A stretch of DNA of 58,676 nt from an uncultured Enterobacteriaceae bacterium (GCA_947631255.1 CANRKT010000015.1:1-58676); one strand, 5' to 3'. Shown: positions 22,245-33,372, counted from the stretch's first letter. Numbers and translations: made by a program. The notes: generated from the sequence alone by a model not told the origin.

Positions 22245-22598
22245 CGTGGATCTCGGAGTATTAAAATGTTAATCACAGCATAAATGAAATTACGAGTCAT
22301 GCCAGATGTATTCTGTTAAATACAGTAATTAACCTATCGAGTTCATTATTATTGATTGGCCTGGTTCATTAATAATGAAAACGGTGTTTCATTTATTTAA
22401 CTGTTACCTGTTTGAATGAATGGCTAGATAATACTTTATGAATCAGTGCGTTGTTGTGGTTGCTGATTTATATGAAAAATTAAAATAATTATTTTGCTTG
22501 AACGATTCACCGGTTTCTTTCTTACCCCGGAATATGTAAAGCTTATTACGAATTCTGGTGTTTCTTGTACCCATTCATTTAAAAAAAGGATTGCTTCG
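22245..22598. other. ppsR-ppsA divergent promoter region
   Basis: AT-rich spacer between the divergent pair; no further gene is supported. The frame of ppsA is open upstream of its ATG to about 22494, but this part does not resemble PpsA and contains the Cra site. Confidence 0.5.
22498..22509. promoter_or_regulatory. Cra (FruR) operator upstream of ppsA
   Basis: TTGAACGATTCA matches ten of twelve positions of the Cra consensus TGAAWCGWTTCA. E. coli ppsA is activated by Cra from such a site during gluconeogenesis. The site is about 90 bases ahead of the start codon. Confidence 0.65.
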
Positions 22599-24977
22599 AT
22601 GTCCAACCATGGTTCGTCACCGCAGGTACTTTGGTATAACCAACTCGGCATGAATGATGTAGACAGGGTCGGAGGCAAAAATGCCTCTCTGGGTGAAATG
22701 ATTACAAATCTTTCGGACATGGGGGTTTCGGTTCCGAATGGTTTTGCGACTACAGCCGAAGCGTTTAATCAGTTTCTTGACCAAAGTGGTGTGAATCAAC
22801 GTATTTATGCATTGCTGGATGTGACGGATATCGACGATATCACTCAGCTAGCTAAAGCTGGCGCACAGATTCGACAGTGGATAATTGACACGCCGTTTCA
22901 GCCTGAGCTGGAAGCCGCGATTCGTGAAGCCTACCAGACACTTTCGTCTGATGATGAAAATGCTTCATTTGCGGTACGTTCTTCTGCCACAGCGGAAGAT
23001 ATGCCAGACGCTTCATTTGCCGGACAACAAGAAACATTTTTGAATGTTCAGGGCTTTGATGCGGTATTAGTGGCGGTCAAACATGTCTTTGCCTCGTTGT
23101 TTAATGACCGGGCTATCTCCTATCGTGTACATCAGGGTTACGATCACCGTGGCGTGGCGTTGTCTGCCGGTGTTCAGCGCATGGTGCGTTCAGACCTTGC
23201 ATCATCGGGTGTAATGTTCTCCATTGATACTGAGTCTGGTTTTGATCAGGTGGTATTTATTACCTCTGCCTGGGGGCTGGGCGAAATGGTGGTTCAGGGG
23301 GCCGTTAACCCGGACGAATTTTACGTTCATAAACCGACACTGGCTGCCGGTAAACCAGCAATAGTACGTCGTACCATGGGTTCAAAGAAAATTCGCATGG
23401 TCTATGCTCCAACCCAGGAGCATGGCAAACAAGTCCGTATTGAAGATGTGCCAGAAGCCGATCGCGATCGTTTTTCTATCACCCAGGAAGAGATCCAGGA
23501 ACTGGCGCTACAAGCCGTGCAAATTGAAAAGCACTACGGCCGTCCGATGGATATCGAATGGGCTAAAGATGGTCATACCGGTAAATTGTTTATTGTCCAG
23601 GCTCGTCCGGAAACCGTGCGTTCTCAGGGACAAGTGATGGAGCGCTACCAGCTACATGCACAGGGCAATATTGTGGCAGAAGGGCGTGCTATCGGTCATC
23701 GTATTGGCGCAGGTGTTGTTAAAGTTATACATGATATCAGTGAGATGCATCGTATCGAACCCGGTGATGTACTGGTGACCGATATGACTGATCCAGACTG
23801 GGAACCTATCATGAAAAAGGCGGCGGCGATTGTGACCAATCGCGGTGGGCGTACCTGCCACGCAGCGATTATTGCCCGTGAATTAGGGATCCCGGCAGTC
23901 GTGGGTTGCGGTGATGCCACTGATCGTATCCGTGAAGGGCAGAGTGTGACCGTTTCCTGTGCCGAAGGCGATACTGGTTACGTCTATGCTGAGATCCTCG
24001 ATTTTACAATCAAGAGCTCTAGCGTTGATAAAATGCCTGAGTTACCACTGAAAATCATGATGAATATCGGTAACCCGGACAGGGCTTTTGACTTTGCCTG
24101 CTTACCGAACGAAGGTGTCGGACTGGCCCGTCTTGAGTTCATTATCAACCGTATGATTGGCGTTCACCCGCGTGCCTTGCTGGAGTTTGATCAGCAGGAA
24201 CCGGCTTTACAAAACGAAATTCGTGCGCTGATGAAAGGCTATGACAGCCCGACTGAGTTCTATATCGGTCGTCTGACGGAAGGAATTGCCACTCTCGGTG
24301 CGGCTTTCTGGCCAAAGCGCGTTATCGTCCGTCTGTCTGACTTCAAGTCGAACGAATATGCCAACCTGGTGGGAGGTGAGCGTTACGAACCTGAAGAAGA
24401 GAACCCTATGCTCGGCTTCCGTGGTGCGGGGCGTTACGTTGCTGATAACTTCCGTGACTGCTTTGCACTGGAGTGTGAAGCCATGAAACGGGTACGTAAC
24501 GAGATGGGCTTAACGAACGTTGAAGTGATGGTGCCGTTTGTTCGTACTGTTGCCCAGGCTAAGGCTGTCGTTGAAGAGCTGGCGCGTCAGGGACTGAAAC
24601 GTGGCGAGAACGGTTTAAAACTGATTATGATGTGTGAAATCCCATCGAATGCGCTGCTTGCGGAGCAATTCCTTGAATACTTCGACGGTTTCTCCATCGG
24701 CTCAAATGATATGACACAGCTGACTCTGGGACTTGATCGCGATTCCGGTGTTGTCTCCGAGCTGTTTGATGAGCGTAATGAAGCAGTTAAAGCGTTACTC
24801 TCTATGGCAATTAAAGCCGCGAAAAAACAAGGCAAGTACGTCGGTATCTGTGGCCAGGGACCTTCTGACCATGAAGACTTTGCTGCCTGGCTGATGGAGG
24901 AGGGGATCGATAGCTTATCCCTGAACCCGGATACTGTGGTACAAACCTGGTTGAGTCTGGCTGAACAAGCTAAATAA
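22599..24977 (+). CDS. ppsA: Phosphoenolpyruvate synthase
   Basis: Converts pyruvate and ATP to PEP, AMP and phosphate for gluconeogenesis. From ATG 22599 it has 792 residues, the E. coli length, and begins [17 protein letters not shown]. It has an N-terminal ATP-grasp domain, a central phosphohistidine domain with the swivelling His in [13 protein letters not shown], and a C-terminal TIM barrel with [10 protein letters not shown] and [17 protein letters not shown]. The Thr next to the His is the PpsR target. Starts further upstream add 35 unrelated residues. Confidence 0.98.
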   Translation: MSNHGSSPQVLWYNQLGMNDVDRVGGKNASLGEMITNLSDMGVSVPNGFATTAEAFNQFLDQSGVNQRIYALLDVTDIDDITQLAKAGAQIRQWIIDTPFQPELEAAIREAYQTLSSDDENASFAVRSSATAEDMPDASFAGQQETFLNVQGFDAVLVAVKHVFASLFNDRAISYRVHQGYDHRGVALSAGVQRMVRSDLASSGVMFSIDTESGFDQVVFITSAWGLGEMVVQGAVNPDEFYVHKPTLAAGKPAIVRRTMGSKKIRMVYAPTQEHGKQVRIEDVPEADRDRFSITQEEIQELALQAVQIEKHYGRPMDIEWAKDGHTGKLFIVQARPETVRSQGQVMERYQLHAQGNIVAEGRAIGHRIGAGVVKVIHDISEMHRIEPGDVLVTDMTDPDWEPIMKKAAAIVTNRGGRTCHAAIIARELGIPAVVGCGDATDRIREGQSVTVSCAEGDTGYVYAEILDFTIKSSSVDKMPELPLKIMMNIGNPDRAFDFACLPNEGVGLARLEFIINRMIGVHPRALLEFDQQEPALQNEIRALMKGYDSPTEFYIGRLTEGIATLGAAFWPKRVIVRLSDFKSNEYANLVGGERYEPEEENPMLGFRGAGRYVADNFRDCFALECEAMKRVRNEMGLTNVEVMVPFVRTVAQAKAVVEELARQGLKRGENGLKLIMMCEIPSNALLAEQFLEYFDGFSIGSNDMTQLTLGLDRDSGVVSELFDERNEAVKALLSMAIKAAKKQGKYVGICGQGPSDHEDFAAWLMEEGIDSLSLNPDTVVQTWLSLAEQAK

Positions 24978-24981
24978 CGAC

Positions 24982-25016
24982 AATCCCCCTGAGACAACAC
25001 TTTCGAGGGGGATTTT
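24982..25016 (+). terminator. ppsA terminator
   Basis: AATCCCCCT/AGGGGGATT with a 15-base loop is followed by TTTT; it sits directly after the ppsA stop. Confidence 0.8.
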
Positions 25017-25120
25017 CTAGATTCACCCATGGGAAGGTTAGTAATTTATCAATCTTGTTATCGTGGCGAGATATGTGTCTGTCTGGAGCTATAACGCTTT
25101 ATTTTTCTGAATGACATCCA

Positions 25121-25222
25121 AAAAAAAGCCCATCTGCTAGATGGGCAAAGACTACACAGCAATATCATTATAGGGTGGAGTCTGAAACGCTTATTGCATC
25201 TGAGGAGGTTGCATTCGCTATG
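25121..25222 (-). ncRNA. rprA: RprA small regulatory RNA
   Basis: The 3' half on the minus strand reads ATTGCTGTGTAGTCTTTGCC, then a terminator stem GCCCATCT/AGATGGGC and a run of eight T. This is almost the same as the end of E. coli RprA, which also lies beside ydiK. RprA is an Hfq-dependent RNA that activates rpoS translation and acts on csgD. The 5' half differs from E. coli. The start near 25222 is inferred from the promoter and gives about 102 bases (E. coli about 105). Confidence 0.85.
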
Positions 25223-25227
25223 CTTTG

Positions 25228-25270
25228 ATACTAGATTTTCATGCACATAGCGTCATTCAGATTCATCCCA
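25228..25270 (-). promoter_or_regulatory. rprA promoter with RcsB box
   Basis: Reading the minus strand: -35 ATGACG (25251-25256), a 17-base spacer, and -10 TAGTAT (25228-25233). Abutting the -35 is TGGGATGAATCTGAA (25256-25270), which fits 13 of 15 positions of the RcsAB-box consensus KMRGAWTMWYCTGNA as I recall it. E. coli rprA is an Rcs phosphorelay target with the box in this position. Confidence 0.7.
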
Positions 25271-25345
25271 ATCGGGAATGAGAGCGGCACAGAGTGTTAA
25301 CGTCATCACAAAAATAACCTTAAACACGCTAATGGCTTGTCTCAT
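25253..25345 (-). CDS. Small putative membrane protein coupled to ydiK (30 residues)
   Basis: I do not recognise this ORF. It starts ATG three bases after the ydiK stop (TAA TTA ATG), with GGAGGATAAG as ribosome site inside the end of ydiK, and ends inside the rprA promoter. The 30 residues hold one hydrophobic stretch (VFKVIFVMTLTLCAALI) with a positive N-terminus (Arg2, Lys9) and an acidic tail DWDESE. The layout is that of a single-span small protein. It may be a real coupled gene or chance; conservation would decide. Confidence 0.5.
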   Translation of the reverse strand: MRQAISVFKVIFVMTLTLCAALIPDWDESE

Positions 25346-25348
25346 TAA

Positions 25349-26470
25349 TTACTTATCCTCCAGATCTGCTGGTGAACTTTCTTCGATCCGTTCAATCACT
25401 TCATGGGGTGGGTCATGAGGCTCCGGAACTTCATCCATCCATACCGCGACCAGCCGGTAAGAAACGGCTAACAGCATTGGGCCGATAAACAGACCAATCA
25501 GACCAAAAGCTATCAGACCACCGATAACACCACAGATGATAAGAATCATTGGCAGGTCTGCCCCCATCCGAATGAGTGCCGGACGAAGTACGTTATCCAT
25601 TGTGCCGACCACACAGGCCCATACCAGCAATACGGTTCCCCAAGTTGCGTCACCGCTCCAGTACAGCCAGATGATGGCAGGAACCAGCACCAGTAACGGG
25701 CCTATCTGTACCAGGCAACACAGGAGCATCACTACGGTCAGCAAAGAGGCAAACGGAATGCCCGCTATGGCCAGGCCAATACCACCTAAAATACCCTGAG
25801 CGAGAGCCGTGACGACGACGCCCAGCGCTACGGCGCGGATGGCCTGACTGGCGAGAATAACGGCAGCATCACCCCGTTTTGGAGCAAGGCGAGCAGCAAA
25901 ATGGCGCAGGCTGTAACCAATACTTTCTCCTTTGGCATACAGCACGATACTAAACAGCAGCATTAAACCAAGATGGATAAATAAACTGCCGATTTGTACT
26001 GCCTGATTCAAAAACCAGGAGGTGGTGATACCCACATAAGGTTTTATCCGCTGAAAAAGCGCGTTGCCGCCACTATTTAATATGTTATTCCACAGGTTAT
26101 ATAAATTGTCACCCACCACCGGGATACGTTGTAACCACTCTAAGGTGGGCAGGACGAAATGACCTTCTTTTGCCCATTCGATAATCGGGGCGCTGTTTAC
26201 CACCAGGCTGTTTGCGAGTAACGAGATGGGAATAACAAAAATCATGATAAGCAGTAGCATCATGACAATGACGGCTAGAGTGCGTTTTCCCCACAAAAGA
26301 TGTTCAATTCTGATGAGGAGAGGCCAGGAGGCGATAACGATCGTACCTGCCCATGCCAGTCCCAATAAGAACGGACGAGTTATCCAGATACAGGCGATAA
26401 TCATCAATGATATACATAAAACAGAGAGAATAATCCGCAGAAGATCCTCAGTCTGACTGGCTTTAACCAT
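25349..26470 (-). CDS. ydiK: AI-2E family transporter YdiK
   Basis: Polytopic inner-membrane protein of the UPF0118/AI-2E family, whose substrate here is unknown. It has 373 residues with about eight hydrophobic spans, the family's central block GIPFASLLTVVMLLCCLVQIGPLL, and a conserved C-terminal GGLIAFGLIGLFIGPMLLAV. It is divergent from ydiJ, as in E. coli, and is followed by the small ORF and rprA. Confidence 0.93.
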   Translation of the reverse strand: MVKASQTEDLLRIILSVLCISLMIIACIWITRPFLLGLAWAGTIVIASWPLLIRIEHLLWGKRTLAVIVMMLLLIMIFVIPISLLANSLVVNSAPIIEWAKEGHFVLPTLEWLQRIPVVGDNLYNLWNNILNSGGNALFQRIKPYVGITTSWFLNQAVQIGSLFIHLGLMLLFSIVLYAKGESIGYSLRHFAARLAPKRGDAAVILASQAIRAVALGVVVTALAQGILGGIGLAIAGIPFASLLTVVMLLCCLVQIGPLLVLVPAIIWLYWSGDATWGTVLLVWACVVGTMDNVLRPALIRMGADLPMILIICGVIGGLIAFGLIGLFIGPMLLAVSYRLVAVWMDEVPEPHDPPHEVIERIEESSPADLEDK

Positions 26471-26670
26471 GGAATAATCACCTTAGTAAACAGCAAGAAC
26501 GTTTAAATTACGTTAGCAGAGAACGGAGCGATGGTACATTTTATCTAGCGTTAACAAGCCTCTTGAGCAAATATTTATCGTAAATAATTGCCGCAAATTT
26601 TAATGAAATATGATAAATAAAGAGACGCAAACGATAACTTACAACTACTAGAAACAGGGTCGGCTCATCA

Positions 26671-29600
26671 ATGATCCCACAAATTTCTCAAGCACCGGGT
26701 ATCGAACAGACGGTGCTCAACTTTTTGCAGGTACTGAAGCAGCAAGGTTTTACCGGGGATAGCGCTACTCGTTATGCAGATCGCTTAACCATGGCCACGG
26801 ATAACAGTATCTACCAACTGATACCCGATGCGATAGTTTTTCCTCGTTCGACCGATGACGTAGCATTAATTACCCGTATTGCGAATCAACCGTCATTTAA
26901 GTCTCTGACTTTTACTCCCCGCGGTGGCGGGACCGGGACCAATGGCCAGGCGCTTAATCGCGGTATTGTGGTCGATATGTCACGCTATATGAATCGCATT
27001 CTGGAGATTAATCCTGAGGAAGGCTGGGTGCGAGTTGAGGCCGGGGTTATCAAGGATCAACTTAATCAATATCTTAAACCTTACGGTTATTTTTTTGCTC
27101 CTGAGCTGTCAACCAGTAACCGGGCAACACTCGGCGGTATGATCAATACTGATGCTTCCGGGCAGGGCTCGCTAGTTTATGGTAAAACGTCTGACCATGT
27201 GCTGAGTGTTAAAGCGGTATTGATGGGGGGCGATATTCTTGACACCCACCCAATGCCAACCTCCCTTGCTGAAGCCAAGGGCCAGGAGGAGGGCGTCGTC
27301 GGACATATCTATCACACAGTGCTGACGCGCTGCCGTGAACGACGTGAACTGATAATCGAAAAATTCCCGAAACTGAATCGCTTTCTCACCGGATACGATT
27401 TACGCCATGTCTTTGATGACACGCTGTCTCAGTTTGACCTGACCCGGATCTTGACCGGTTCGGAAGGTACGCTGGCGTTTATCACCGAAGCAAAGCTCGA
27501 TATTACGCGCTTACCCAAAGTTCGCTGTCTGGTGAATGTCAAATATGACTCGTTTAACTCCGCTTTGCGTAATGCCCCCTTTATGGTTGAGGCGCGAGCC
27601 TTGTCGGTCGAAACAGTCGACTCCACGGTACTGAATCTGGCCCGGGAAGATATTGTCTGGCACTCCGTCAGTCAGCTGATAACCGATATTCCAGGTAAAG
27701 AAATGCTGGGGCTGAATATCGTTGAGTTTGCAGGTGATGATGTCACATTAATAGAGCAGCAAGTCAGTGCGCTCTGCACGCGTTTAGACAGTCTGATAGC
27801 GAGTGGAGAGGGCGGCGTTATTGGCTGGCAAGTCTGTCAGCAGTTGGCCGATATTGAGCGTATTTATGCGATGCGTAAAAAAGCCGTTGGCCTGTTAGGT
27901 AATGCCAAAGGAGCGGCTAAGCCGATCCCATTTGCTGAAGATACCTGTGTCCCCCCTCAGCATCTGGCTGACTATATTGTTGAGTTCCGCGCCTTATTAG
28001 ACAGCCATAACCTCAGCTATGGCATGTTCGGGCATGTAGATGCTGGCGTACTGCATGTGCGTCCGGCACTGGATATGTGTGATCCCCAGCAAGAAAGTCT
28101 AATGAAAAGCCTCTCGGATGAGATTGTGATGCTCACGGCGAAATACGGCGGACTGCTGTGGGGAGAGCATGGTAAAGGTTTTCGTGCCGAGTACAGCCCG
28201 GCATTTTTTGGTGAGATCTTGTATGAAGAACTTTGCCGGATTAAAGCCGCCTTTGACCCCGATAATCGCCTGAACCCTGGGAAAATTTGTCAGCCATATG
28301 GTAGCGATGCGCCGATGATGCAGGTGGATGCCGTCAAACGCGGAACCTACGACAGACAAATCCCGGTCAATGTTCGTACTTCATGGCGTGGTGCGATGGA
28401 GTGTAATGGCAACGGCTTGTGCTTTAACTTTGACGTGAAAAGCCCGATGTGTCCGTCAATGAAAATCACCAGTAACCGTCTGCACTCCCCGAAAGGACGC
28501 GCCACGTTAACCCGTGAATGGCTGCGTATGTTGTCTGAACAAGGTGTTGATCCGCTTAAACTGGAACAGCAGTTGCCTGAGCGTAATACCAGTCTACGAT
28601 CGCTGATTGAGCGAACGCGTAATAGCTGGCATGCCCGCAAAGGGGGTTATGATTTCTCCCACGAAGTGAAGGAGTCAATGTCAGGCTGTCTGGCCTGTAA
28701 AGCCTGCTCTACACAGTGCCCCATTAAAATCGATGTTCCTGCATTCCGTTCGCGTTTCTTACAGCTCTACCATACCCGCTACCTGCGTCCGGCACGGGAT
28801 CATTTGATGGCGAACGTAGAGCTATACGCTCCCTTGATGGCTAAGACTCCAAAAATGTTTAACTTCTTCATGCGCCAGTCCTGGGTGCAAAAGTTGTCAG
28901 AAAAACATATCGGCTTAGTCGATTTACCCTTGTTGTCGAGTCCAAGCTTAAAACAGCATCTGGTTGGACACCGTTCAGCCAATACCACTCTGGAGCAACT
29001 GGAACGCTTTACTCCTGCACAGCGTGCGAAAACGGTGCTGGTGGTGCAAGATCCCTTTACCAGTTTTTATGACGCTAAAGTGGTGGCTGATTTTATTAAA
29101 CTGGCCGATAAACTGGGCTTTGAACCAGTGGTGCTGCCTTTCTCTCCCAACGGTAAAGCGCAGCATGTAAAAGGATTTCTGAAGCGATTTGCACGCACAG
29201 CCAGTAAAACCTCTGAAGTGCTTAACCGCATATCAGAGTTGGGGATACCTATGGTTGGCGTCGATCCTGCATTGGTACTGTGTTATCGCGATGAGTATCA
29301 GCAAACGCTGGGTGAAGCGCGGGGTGATTTTCGGGTGCAACTGGTGCATGAATGGTTACAGGGTGTGCTAGAAAATCCAGCAGCTTCTGATACCCAGGGA
29401 GAATCCTGGTATTTATTTGGACATTGTACTGAAACGACCGCTTTGCCAACCTCAACCGGGCAGTGGAGCGATATTTTTGCTCACTTTGGGGCAAAGCTGG
29501 AATCGGTGAGTGTCGGCTGCTGTGGTATGGCTGGGACTTACGGGCATGAAACGCTTAATCACGCCAACTCCCGGGGTATCTATGCGCTTTCCTGGCAACA

Positions 29601-29727
29601 GTCGATACAACGTTTACCGCAACAGCGCTGCTTGTCGACAGGATATTCTTGCCGCAGTCAGGTTAAACGCATAGAAGGGCAGGCTATCCGTCATCCGTTA
29701 CAGGCGCTTCTGGAGATTATGGGATGA
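26671..29727 (+). CDS. ydiJ: FAD-linked oxidoreductase with 4Fe-4S domain, D-2-hydroxyacid dehydrogenase type
   Basis: Large flavoprotein, 1018 residues as in E. coli YdiJ. It has an N-terminal FAD-binding-4 domain ([16 protein letters not shown] near residue 88) and an FAD-oxidase C domain ending near 540. The 4Fe-4S motif [14 protein letters not shown] lies near 670, and a CCG-type domain ([11 protein letters not shown]) near the end. Family members oxidise D-lactate or D-2-hydroxyglutarate; the exact substrate is inferred, not shown. It overlaps menI by four bases (ATGA). Confidence 0.93.
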   Translation: MIPQISQAPGIEQTVLNFLQVLKQQGFTGDSATRYADRLTMATDNSIYQLIPDAIVFPRSTDDVALITRIANQPSFKSLTFTPRGGGTGTNGQALNRGIVVDMSRYMNRILEINPEEGWVRVEAGVIKDQLNQYLKPYGYFFAPELSTSNRATLGGMINTDASGQGSLVYGKTSDHVLSVKAVLMGGDILDTHPMPTSLAEAKGQEEGVVGHIYHTVLTRCRERRELIIEKFPKLNRFLTGYDLRHVFDDTLSQFDLTRILTGSEGTLAFITEAKLDITRLPKVRCLVNVKYDSFNSALRNAPFMVEARALSVETVDSTVLNLAREDIVWHSVSQLITDIPGKEMLGLNIVEFAGDDVTLIEQQVSALCTRLDSLIASGEGGVIGWQVCQQLADIERIYAMRKKAVGLLGNAKGAAKPIPFAEDTCVPPQHLADYIVEFRALLDSHNLSYGMFGHVDAGVLHVRPALDMCDPQQESLMKSLSDEIVMLTAKYGGLLWGEHGKGFRAEYSPAFFGEILYEELCRIKAAFDPDNRLNPGKICQPYGSDAPMMQVDAVKRGTYDRQIPVNVRTSWRGAMECNGNGLCFNFDVKSPMCPSMKITSNRLHSPKGRATLTREWLRMLSEQGVDPLKLEQQLPERNTSLRSLIERTRNSWHARKGGYDFSHEVKESMSGCLACKACSTQCPIKIDVPAFRSRFLQLYHTRYLRPARDHLMANVELYAPLMAKTPKMFNFFMRQSWVQKLSEKHIGLVDLPLLSSPSLKQHLVGHRSANTTLEQLERFTPAQRAKTVLVVQDPFTSFYDAKVVADFIKLADKLGFEPVVLPFSPNGKAQHVKGFLKRFARTASKTSEVLNRISELGIPMVGVDPALVLCYRDEYQQTLGEARGDFRVQLVHEWLQGVLENPAASDTQGESWYLFGHCTETTALPTSTGQWSDIFAHFGAKLESVSVGCCGMAGTYGHETLNHANSRGIYALSWQQSIQRLPQQRCLSTGYSCRSQVKRIEGQAIRHPLQALLEIMG

Positions 29728-30134
29728 TCTGGCGACGAGCAGTGACCCTCGACCAAATTAATGCCATGAGCAGAAACAACATGGTGGGTCACCTCGGCAT
29801 TGAAGTGACTCGTTTTACGGCCGACGAACTGGAAGCCACTATGCCGGTGGATGAGCGGACGCGTCAGCCTTTCGGTTTGTTACATGGCGGCGCTTCCGTG
29901 GTGTTGGCAGAAACACTGGGCTCGATTGCGGGCTATTTATGCACTGAAGATGAACAGAAAGTCGTGGGCATCGAGGTGAATGCCAGCCATCTACGCTCTG
30001 CACGTGAAGGTTTGGTTCGTGGGGTCTGCCGCGCTATCCATCTTGGACGACGGAATCAAGTCTGGCAAATCGATATCTATAATTCGCAGGGACAGCTTTG
30101 CTGTACTGCACGGCTGACTACCGCTGTTATCTAG
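29724..30134 (+). CDS. menI: 1,4-dihydroxy-2-naphthoyl-CoA hydrolase
   Basis: Hotdog-fold thioesterase that releases DHNA from its CoA ester in menaquinone synthesis. It has 136 residues, like E. coli YdiI/MenI. The active-site block [16 protein letters not shown] carries the catalytic Glu, and [16 protein letters not shown] follows. It is translationally coupled to ydiJ by an ATGA overlap, suggesting a shared transcript. Confidence 0.95.
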   Translation: MIWRRAVTLDQINAMSRNNMVGHLGIEVTRFTADELEATMPVDERTRQPFGLLHGGASVVLAETLGSIAGYLCTEDEQKVVGIEVNASHLRSAREGLVRGVCRAIHLGRRNQVWQIDIYNSQGQLCCTARLTTAVI

Positions 30135-30288
30135 ATTTTTGACACTGGGTATCGCTTAGCGATGATGGTGAGGTCTGTTTAAACCACTGGTGTTGATACG
30201 ACGAGGTTTTACAGAGAACCCGCTCAAGGCTGATTGATTCTCTCAGAACGCTTGTGGGCGCTTTGGGTGGGGAACAGAAGTAACAGGC

Positions 30289-30318
30289 AAAAAAATGGCG
30301 CACAATGTGCGCCATTTT
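30289..30318 (-). terminator. lpp terminator (bidirectional)
   Basis: AAAATGGCGCAC/GTGCGCCATTTT with an AAT loop and a run of T on the minus strand. It ends lpp and could also stop menI readthrough on the plus strand. Confidence 0.92.
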
Positions 30319-30331
30319 CATCAAGTGACTC

Positions 30332-30580
<249 letters not shown>

Positions 30581-30613
30581 CTAGATTGAGTTAATCTCCA
30601 TGTAGCCTTACAA

Positions 30614-30642
30614 GTATTACACAAAGTTTTTTATGTTGAGAA
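30614..30642 (-). promoter_or_regulatory. lpp promoter
   Basis: On the minus strand: TTCTCA (-35, 30637-30642), 17 bases, TAATAC (-10, 30614-30619). The whole block, including ACATAAAAAACTTTGTG between the boxes and the AT-rich leader, is nearly the same as the E. coli lpp promoter. Confidence 0.85.
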
Positions 30643-31151
30643 TAAATTTTTCCTGAAATGCCTTTAAAGTCGCTCGATTGCTCAAAGAAGCATCGAAATG
30701 AGCGGCCAAAGAGAAAAAATGACGTTTCGTATCAGAAATCTGTCATTAAAAAAGTGCCATGAAATTAAAAACAGGTGATATTTTTTAATTCCGGCGTTCA
30801 AAAAGACAGTGGCGGGATATGATGTATTGGCATAATGCAATTATAAGAAAAATAATCTGTTTTTAATCCTGGTGCAACAAATTTATATTTTCGCCACCAG
30901 GCTTAGCACGCCGAAAAATATTTGGTGAAGATGCCATCCGGGTTCTGTTTGATATCTCTCAGTAGCTACTTGCTGCCATACAAGCGTATCAGGCCGTGAC
31001 GACATAAATGAAAGGCAACTGGCGGCACAGCCGGTAGCAGTCCCGAATTATCTGAAATACTTCTACAGCAATGCAGTGATGCTGAAACGCCCCTCAAGAC
31101 GAGAGCAGGAATATGTGAGGGAGGTAAGAGAGAAAAGTTCGAAATACCCCT
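30643..31151. other. Long spacer between lpp and pykF with a coding-like scrap
   Basis: No gene is recognised. On the plus strand a stop-free frame from about 30957 to 31179 encodes ...DDINERQLAAQPVAVPNYLKYFYSNAV..., which has a protein-like composition but no start codon with a ribosome site. It may be a remnant of a deleted gene. The rest is AT-rich. Confidence 0.3.
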
Positions 31152-31188
31152 TAAAAAATAATGCCGGTCATCTTAAGTGACCGGCATT
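31152..31188 (-). terminator. pykF terminator
   Basis: AATGCCGGTCA/TGACCGGCATT with a seven-base loop, followed on the minus strand by ATTTTTTAAG. Confidence 0.88.
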
Positions 31189-31228
31189 AGCCCGCAGGCA
31201 CTTTTCTGATTAGACTGAAGTCGTTGAC

Positions 31229-32641
31229 TTACAGCACATGTACAGAAGAGGTGTTGGTGGTGCCACTGGACACTAATGCGCCAGAAACCATGACCACAAC
31301 TTCACCTTTTTTCGCCAGGCCACTTGCCAGGGCAGCTTCTTTACCCAGACGATAGAAATCATCAGTAGAAGCAATCTCTTTAACCACAGTACTGACTACG
31401 CCTTTGCTCAGCTGAAGCTGACGTGCAGTCTGTGCATTGGTTGTCAGAGCCAGGATAGTCGCGTTAGGGAAGTATTTACGGACAGCTTTAGCTGATTTAC
31501 CACCTTGAGTTGCGACAACAATCAGAGCAGACTCCAGTTTTTCAGCCGTTTCAACGGCACTGCGGCAAACGGCTTCGGTAATACGCAGTTTACGGTTGTC
31601 ATAGCTGCTATCAAGACGGCTATCCATCGCGAGGTCAGTGCGATTACAGATAGTTGCCATGATGCTCACGGCTTCCAGAGGATATCTACCTTTAGCAGAT
31701 TCGCCAGACAGCATGACGGCATCAGTACCATCAATAATGGCGTTAGCAACGTCACCCGCTTCAGCGCGAGTAGGACGTGGGTTTTTGATCATGGAGTCGA
31801 GCATCTGAGTTGCAGTGATAACCACTTTACGTGCACGAACACATTTTTCGATCATCATTTTCTGAGCGAAAATAACTTCTTCAACCGGGATCTCAACACC
31901 CAGATCACCACGAGCAACCATGATGCCGTCAGAGGCTTCCAGGATTTCGTCGAAATTGTTCAGGCCTTCCTGGTTTTCAATTTTGGAGATAATGTGAATA
32001 TGCTCTCCGCCATGTGCTTTCAGGAACTCACGGATTTCGATAACGTCTGAACGCTTACGGATGAAGGAAGCTGCAACAAAGTCAACACCTTGCTCACAAC
32101 CAAAGATAAGATCCTGTTTGTCTTTTTCAGCCAGTGCTGGCAGGGCAATAGAAACGCCCGGCAGGTTAACACCTTTGTTTTCGCCGAGGTCACCGTTATT
32201 CAGTACTTTACAGATAACGTTTTTACCTTCGATGGCGGTCACTTCCATACCAATCAAACCATCGTCGACCAGTACAGTGTTACCCACGCTCAAGTCGTTG
32301 GTGAAACCTTCATAGGTGACTGCAACGATATCACTGTTGCCGACAACGGTTTTGTCGGTAGTGAAGGTAAAGGTTTGTCCCGCTTTCAGAGAAACATCGT
32401 TACCGCCTTCCAGTTTAATCGTACGGATTTCCGGACCTTTGGTATCCAGCAGGATAGCGGCAGGCATGCCGGTTTTTTCAACAACATTACGCAGGTTTTT
32501 AATACGCTGACCATGTTCAGCGTAATCACCATGAGAGAAGTTTAAACGCATCACGTTCATGCCGGCTTCCAGCATTTTGCTTAGCATTTCTTCAGATTCA
32601 GTTTTCGGACCGATAGTACAAACAATTTTAGTTTTTTTCAT
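31229..32641 (-). CDS. pykF: Pyruvate kinase I
   Basis: Final step of glycolysis: converts PEP and ADP to pyruvate and ATP. It is allosterically activated by fructose 1,6-bisphosphate in E. coli. It has 470 residues, equal to E. coli PykF, beginning [20 protein letters not shown]. The active-site block [13 protein letters not shown] and the signature [13 protein letters not shown] are present, as is the C-terminal allosteric domain ending TSSVHVL. A Cra site lies upstream. Confidence 0.98.
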   Translation of the reverse strand: MKKTKIVCTIGPKTESEEMLSKMLEAGMNVMRLNFSHGDYAEHGQRIKNLRNVVEKTGMPAAILLDTKGPEIRTIKLEGGNDVSLKAGQTFTFTTDKTVVGNSDIVAVTYEGFTNDLSVGNTVLVDDGLIGMEVTAIEGKNVICKVLNNGDLGENKGVNLPGVSIALPALAEKDKQDLIFGCEQGVDFVAASFIRKRSDVIEIREFLKAHGGEHIHIISKIENQEGLNNFDEILEASDGIMVARGDLGVEIPVEEVIFAQKMMIEKCVRARKVVITATQMLDSMIKNPRPTRAEAGDVANAIIDGTDAVMLSGESAKGRYPLEAVSIMATICNRTDLAMDSRLDSSYDNRKLRITEAVCRSAVETAEKLESALIVVATQGGKSAKAVRKYFPNATILALTTNAQTARQLQLSKGVVSTVVKEIASTDDFYRLGKEAALASGLAKKGEVVVMVSGALVSSGTTNTSSVHVL

Positions 32642-33178
32642 AATAAGCTTATCTATAAGTTGAGGAGGATTGTTAAATTCTGATCTCGGCGATGTTGGCT
32701 GCCGAAACTAAAAAAAATATGGGCGTTGCGCAAGGCCAACCTGTTAAGGATAGGTGACAGAAAAGAAGCGTGCAGAAGAAAATGTGCTAGAGGTTCAGCG
32801 GGAGAGAATGGTAATGATTTTTTTTGTATTAAGAAGGAGTCCAATGGGCTGAAACCTTTCAAGTTAAGAACGCGCTTATTATAAAGATTTATTGGTATGA
32901 AAGGAATGAAAAACGGTTATCTAGTGAAGAAATAAGCACTTTTTTATCTGAAAAATCAGCAGATAGTCCTATTTTGAGCAATTATTCACAAATACGATTA
33001 AAAAACCATCATGCCTGTAGCGCAAACTTAGCATTTTCTCGATTTTTATGGTTAGTGAATGACAGACATATTTTGTATATAGTTAATTATTCAGAAGAAT
33101 AAAAATAACACCGGTCTGACGTGGCTTTTATGAAAAGAGGGAATAAAAAAAGGGAAATTTCATTTAACATCTGTTAAA
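32642..33178. other. pykF promoter region up to the tRNA genes
   Basis: AT-rich, and apart from the Cra operator no gene is supported. It should hold the pykF promoter and the end of the tRNA-Val transcript, but no clear terminator with a T run was found for the latter. Confidence 0.45.
32850..32861. promoter_or_regulatory. Cra (FruR) operator upstream of pykF
   Basis: TGAAACCTTTCA matches eleven of twelve positions of TGAAWCGWTTCA. It lies about 208 bases ahead of pykF. Cra represses glycolytic pykF in E. coli. Confidence 0.7.
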
Positions 33179-33255
33179 TGGTGCGTCCGAGTGGACTCGA
33201 ACCACCGACCCCCACCATGTCAAGGTGGTGCTCTAACCAACTGAGCTACGGACGC
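33179..33255 (-). tRNA. tRNA-Val (GAC)
   Basis: 77 bases including an encoded CCA end. It begins GCGTCCGTAGCTCAGTTGG and has anticodon GAC (complement of 33219-33221) within CTTGACATG. The T arm GGTTCGAGTCC is standard and the acceptor stem pairs GCGTCCG with CGGACGC. It corresponds to the E. coli valV/valW pair, which is also found between pykF and mdtK. Confidence 0.97.
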
Positions 33256-33268
33256 ACTGTAGATATAA

Positions 33269-33345
33269 TGGTGCGTTCAATTGGACTCGAACCAACGACC
33301 CCCACCATGTCAAGGTGGTGCTCTAACCAACTGAGCTATGAACGC
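33269..33345 (-). tRNA. tRNA-Val (GAC), second copy
   Basis: 77 bases with encoded CCA, the same anticodon GAC (complement of 33309-33311) and the same anticodon arm as its neighbour. The acceptor stem differs, GCGTTCA/TGAACGC. This copy is first in the minus-strand transcript; 13 bases separate the two. Confidence 0.97.
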
Positions 33346-33372
33346 AATGTGTCTGTGTGACAACGGGGACGA

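Noticed and set aside
31505..32545. Long plus-strand frames antisense to pykF
   Set aside because: Shadow frames of a highly expressed gene with biased codons; no resemblance to known proteins.
33178..33360. A 60-codon plus-strand frame rich in VRPSGLEPPTPTMSRWCSNQLSY
   Set aside because: It is the antisense of the two tRNA-Val genes, a classic false gene.
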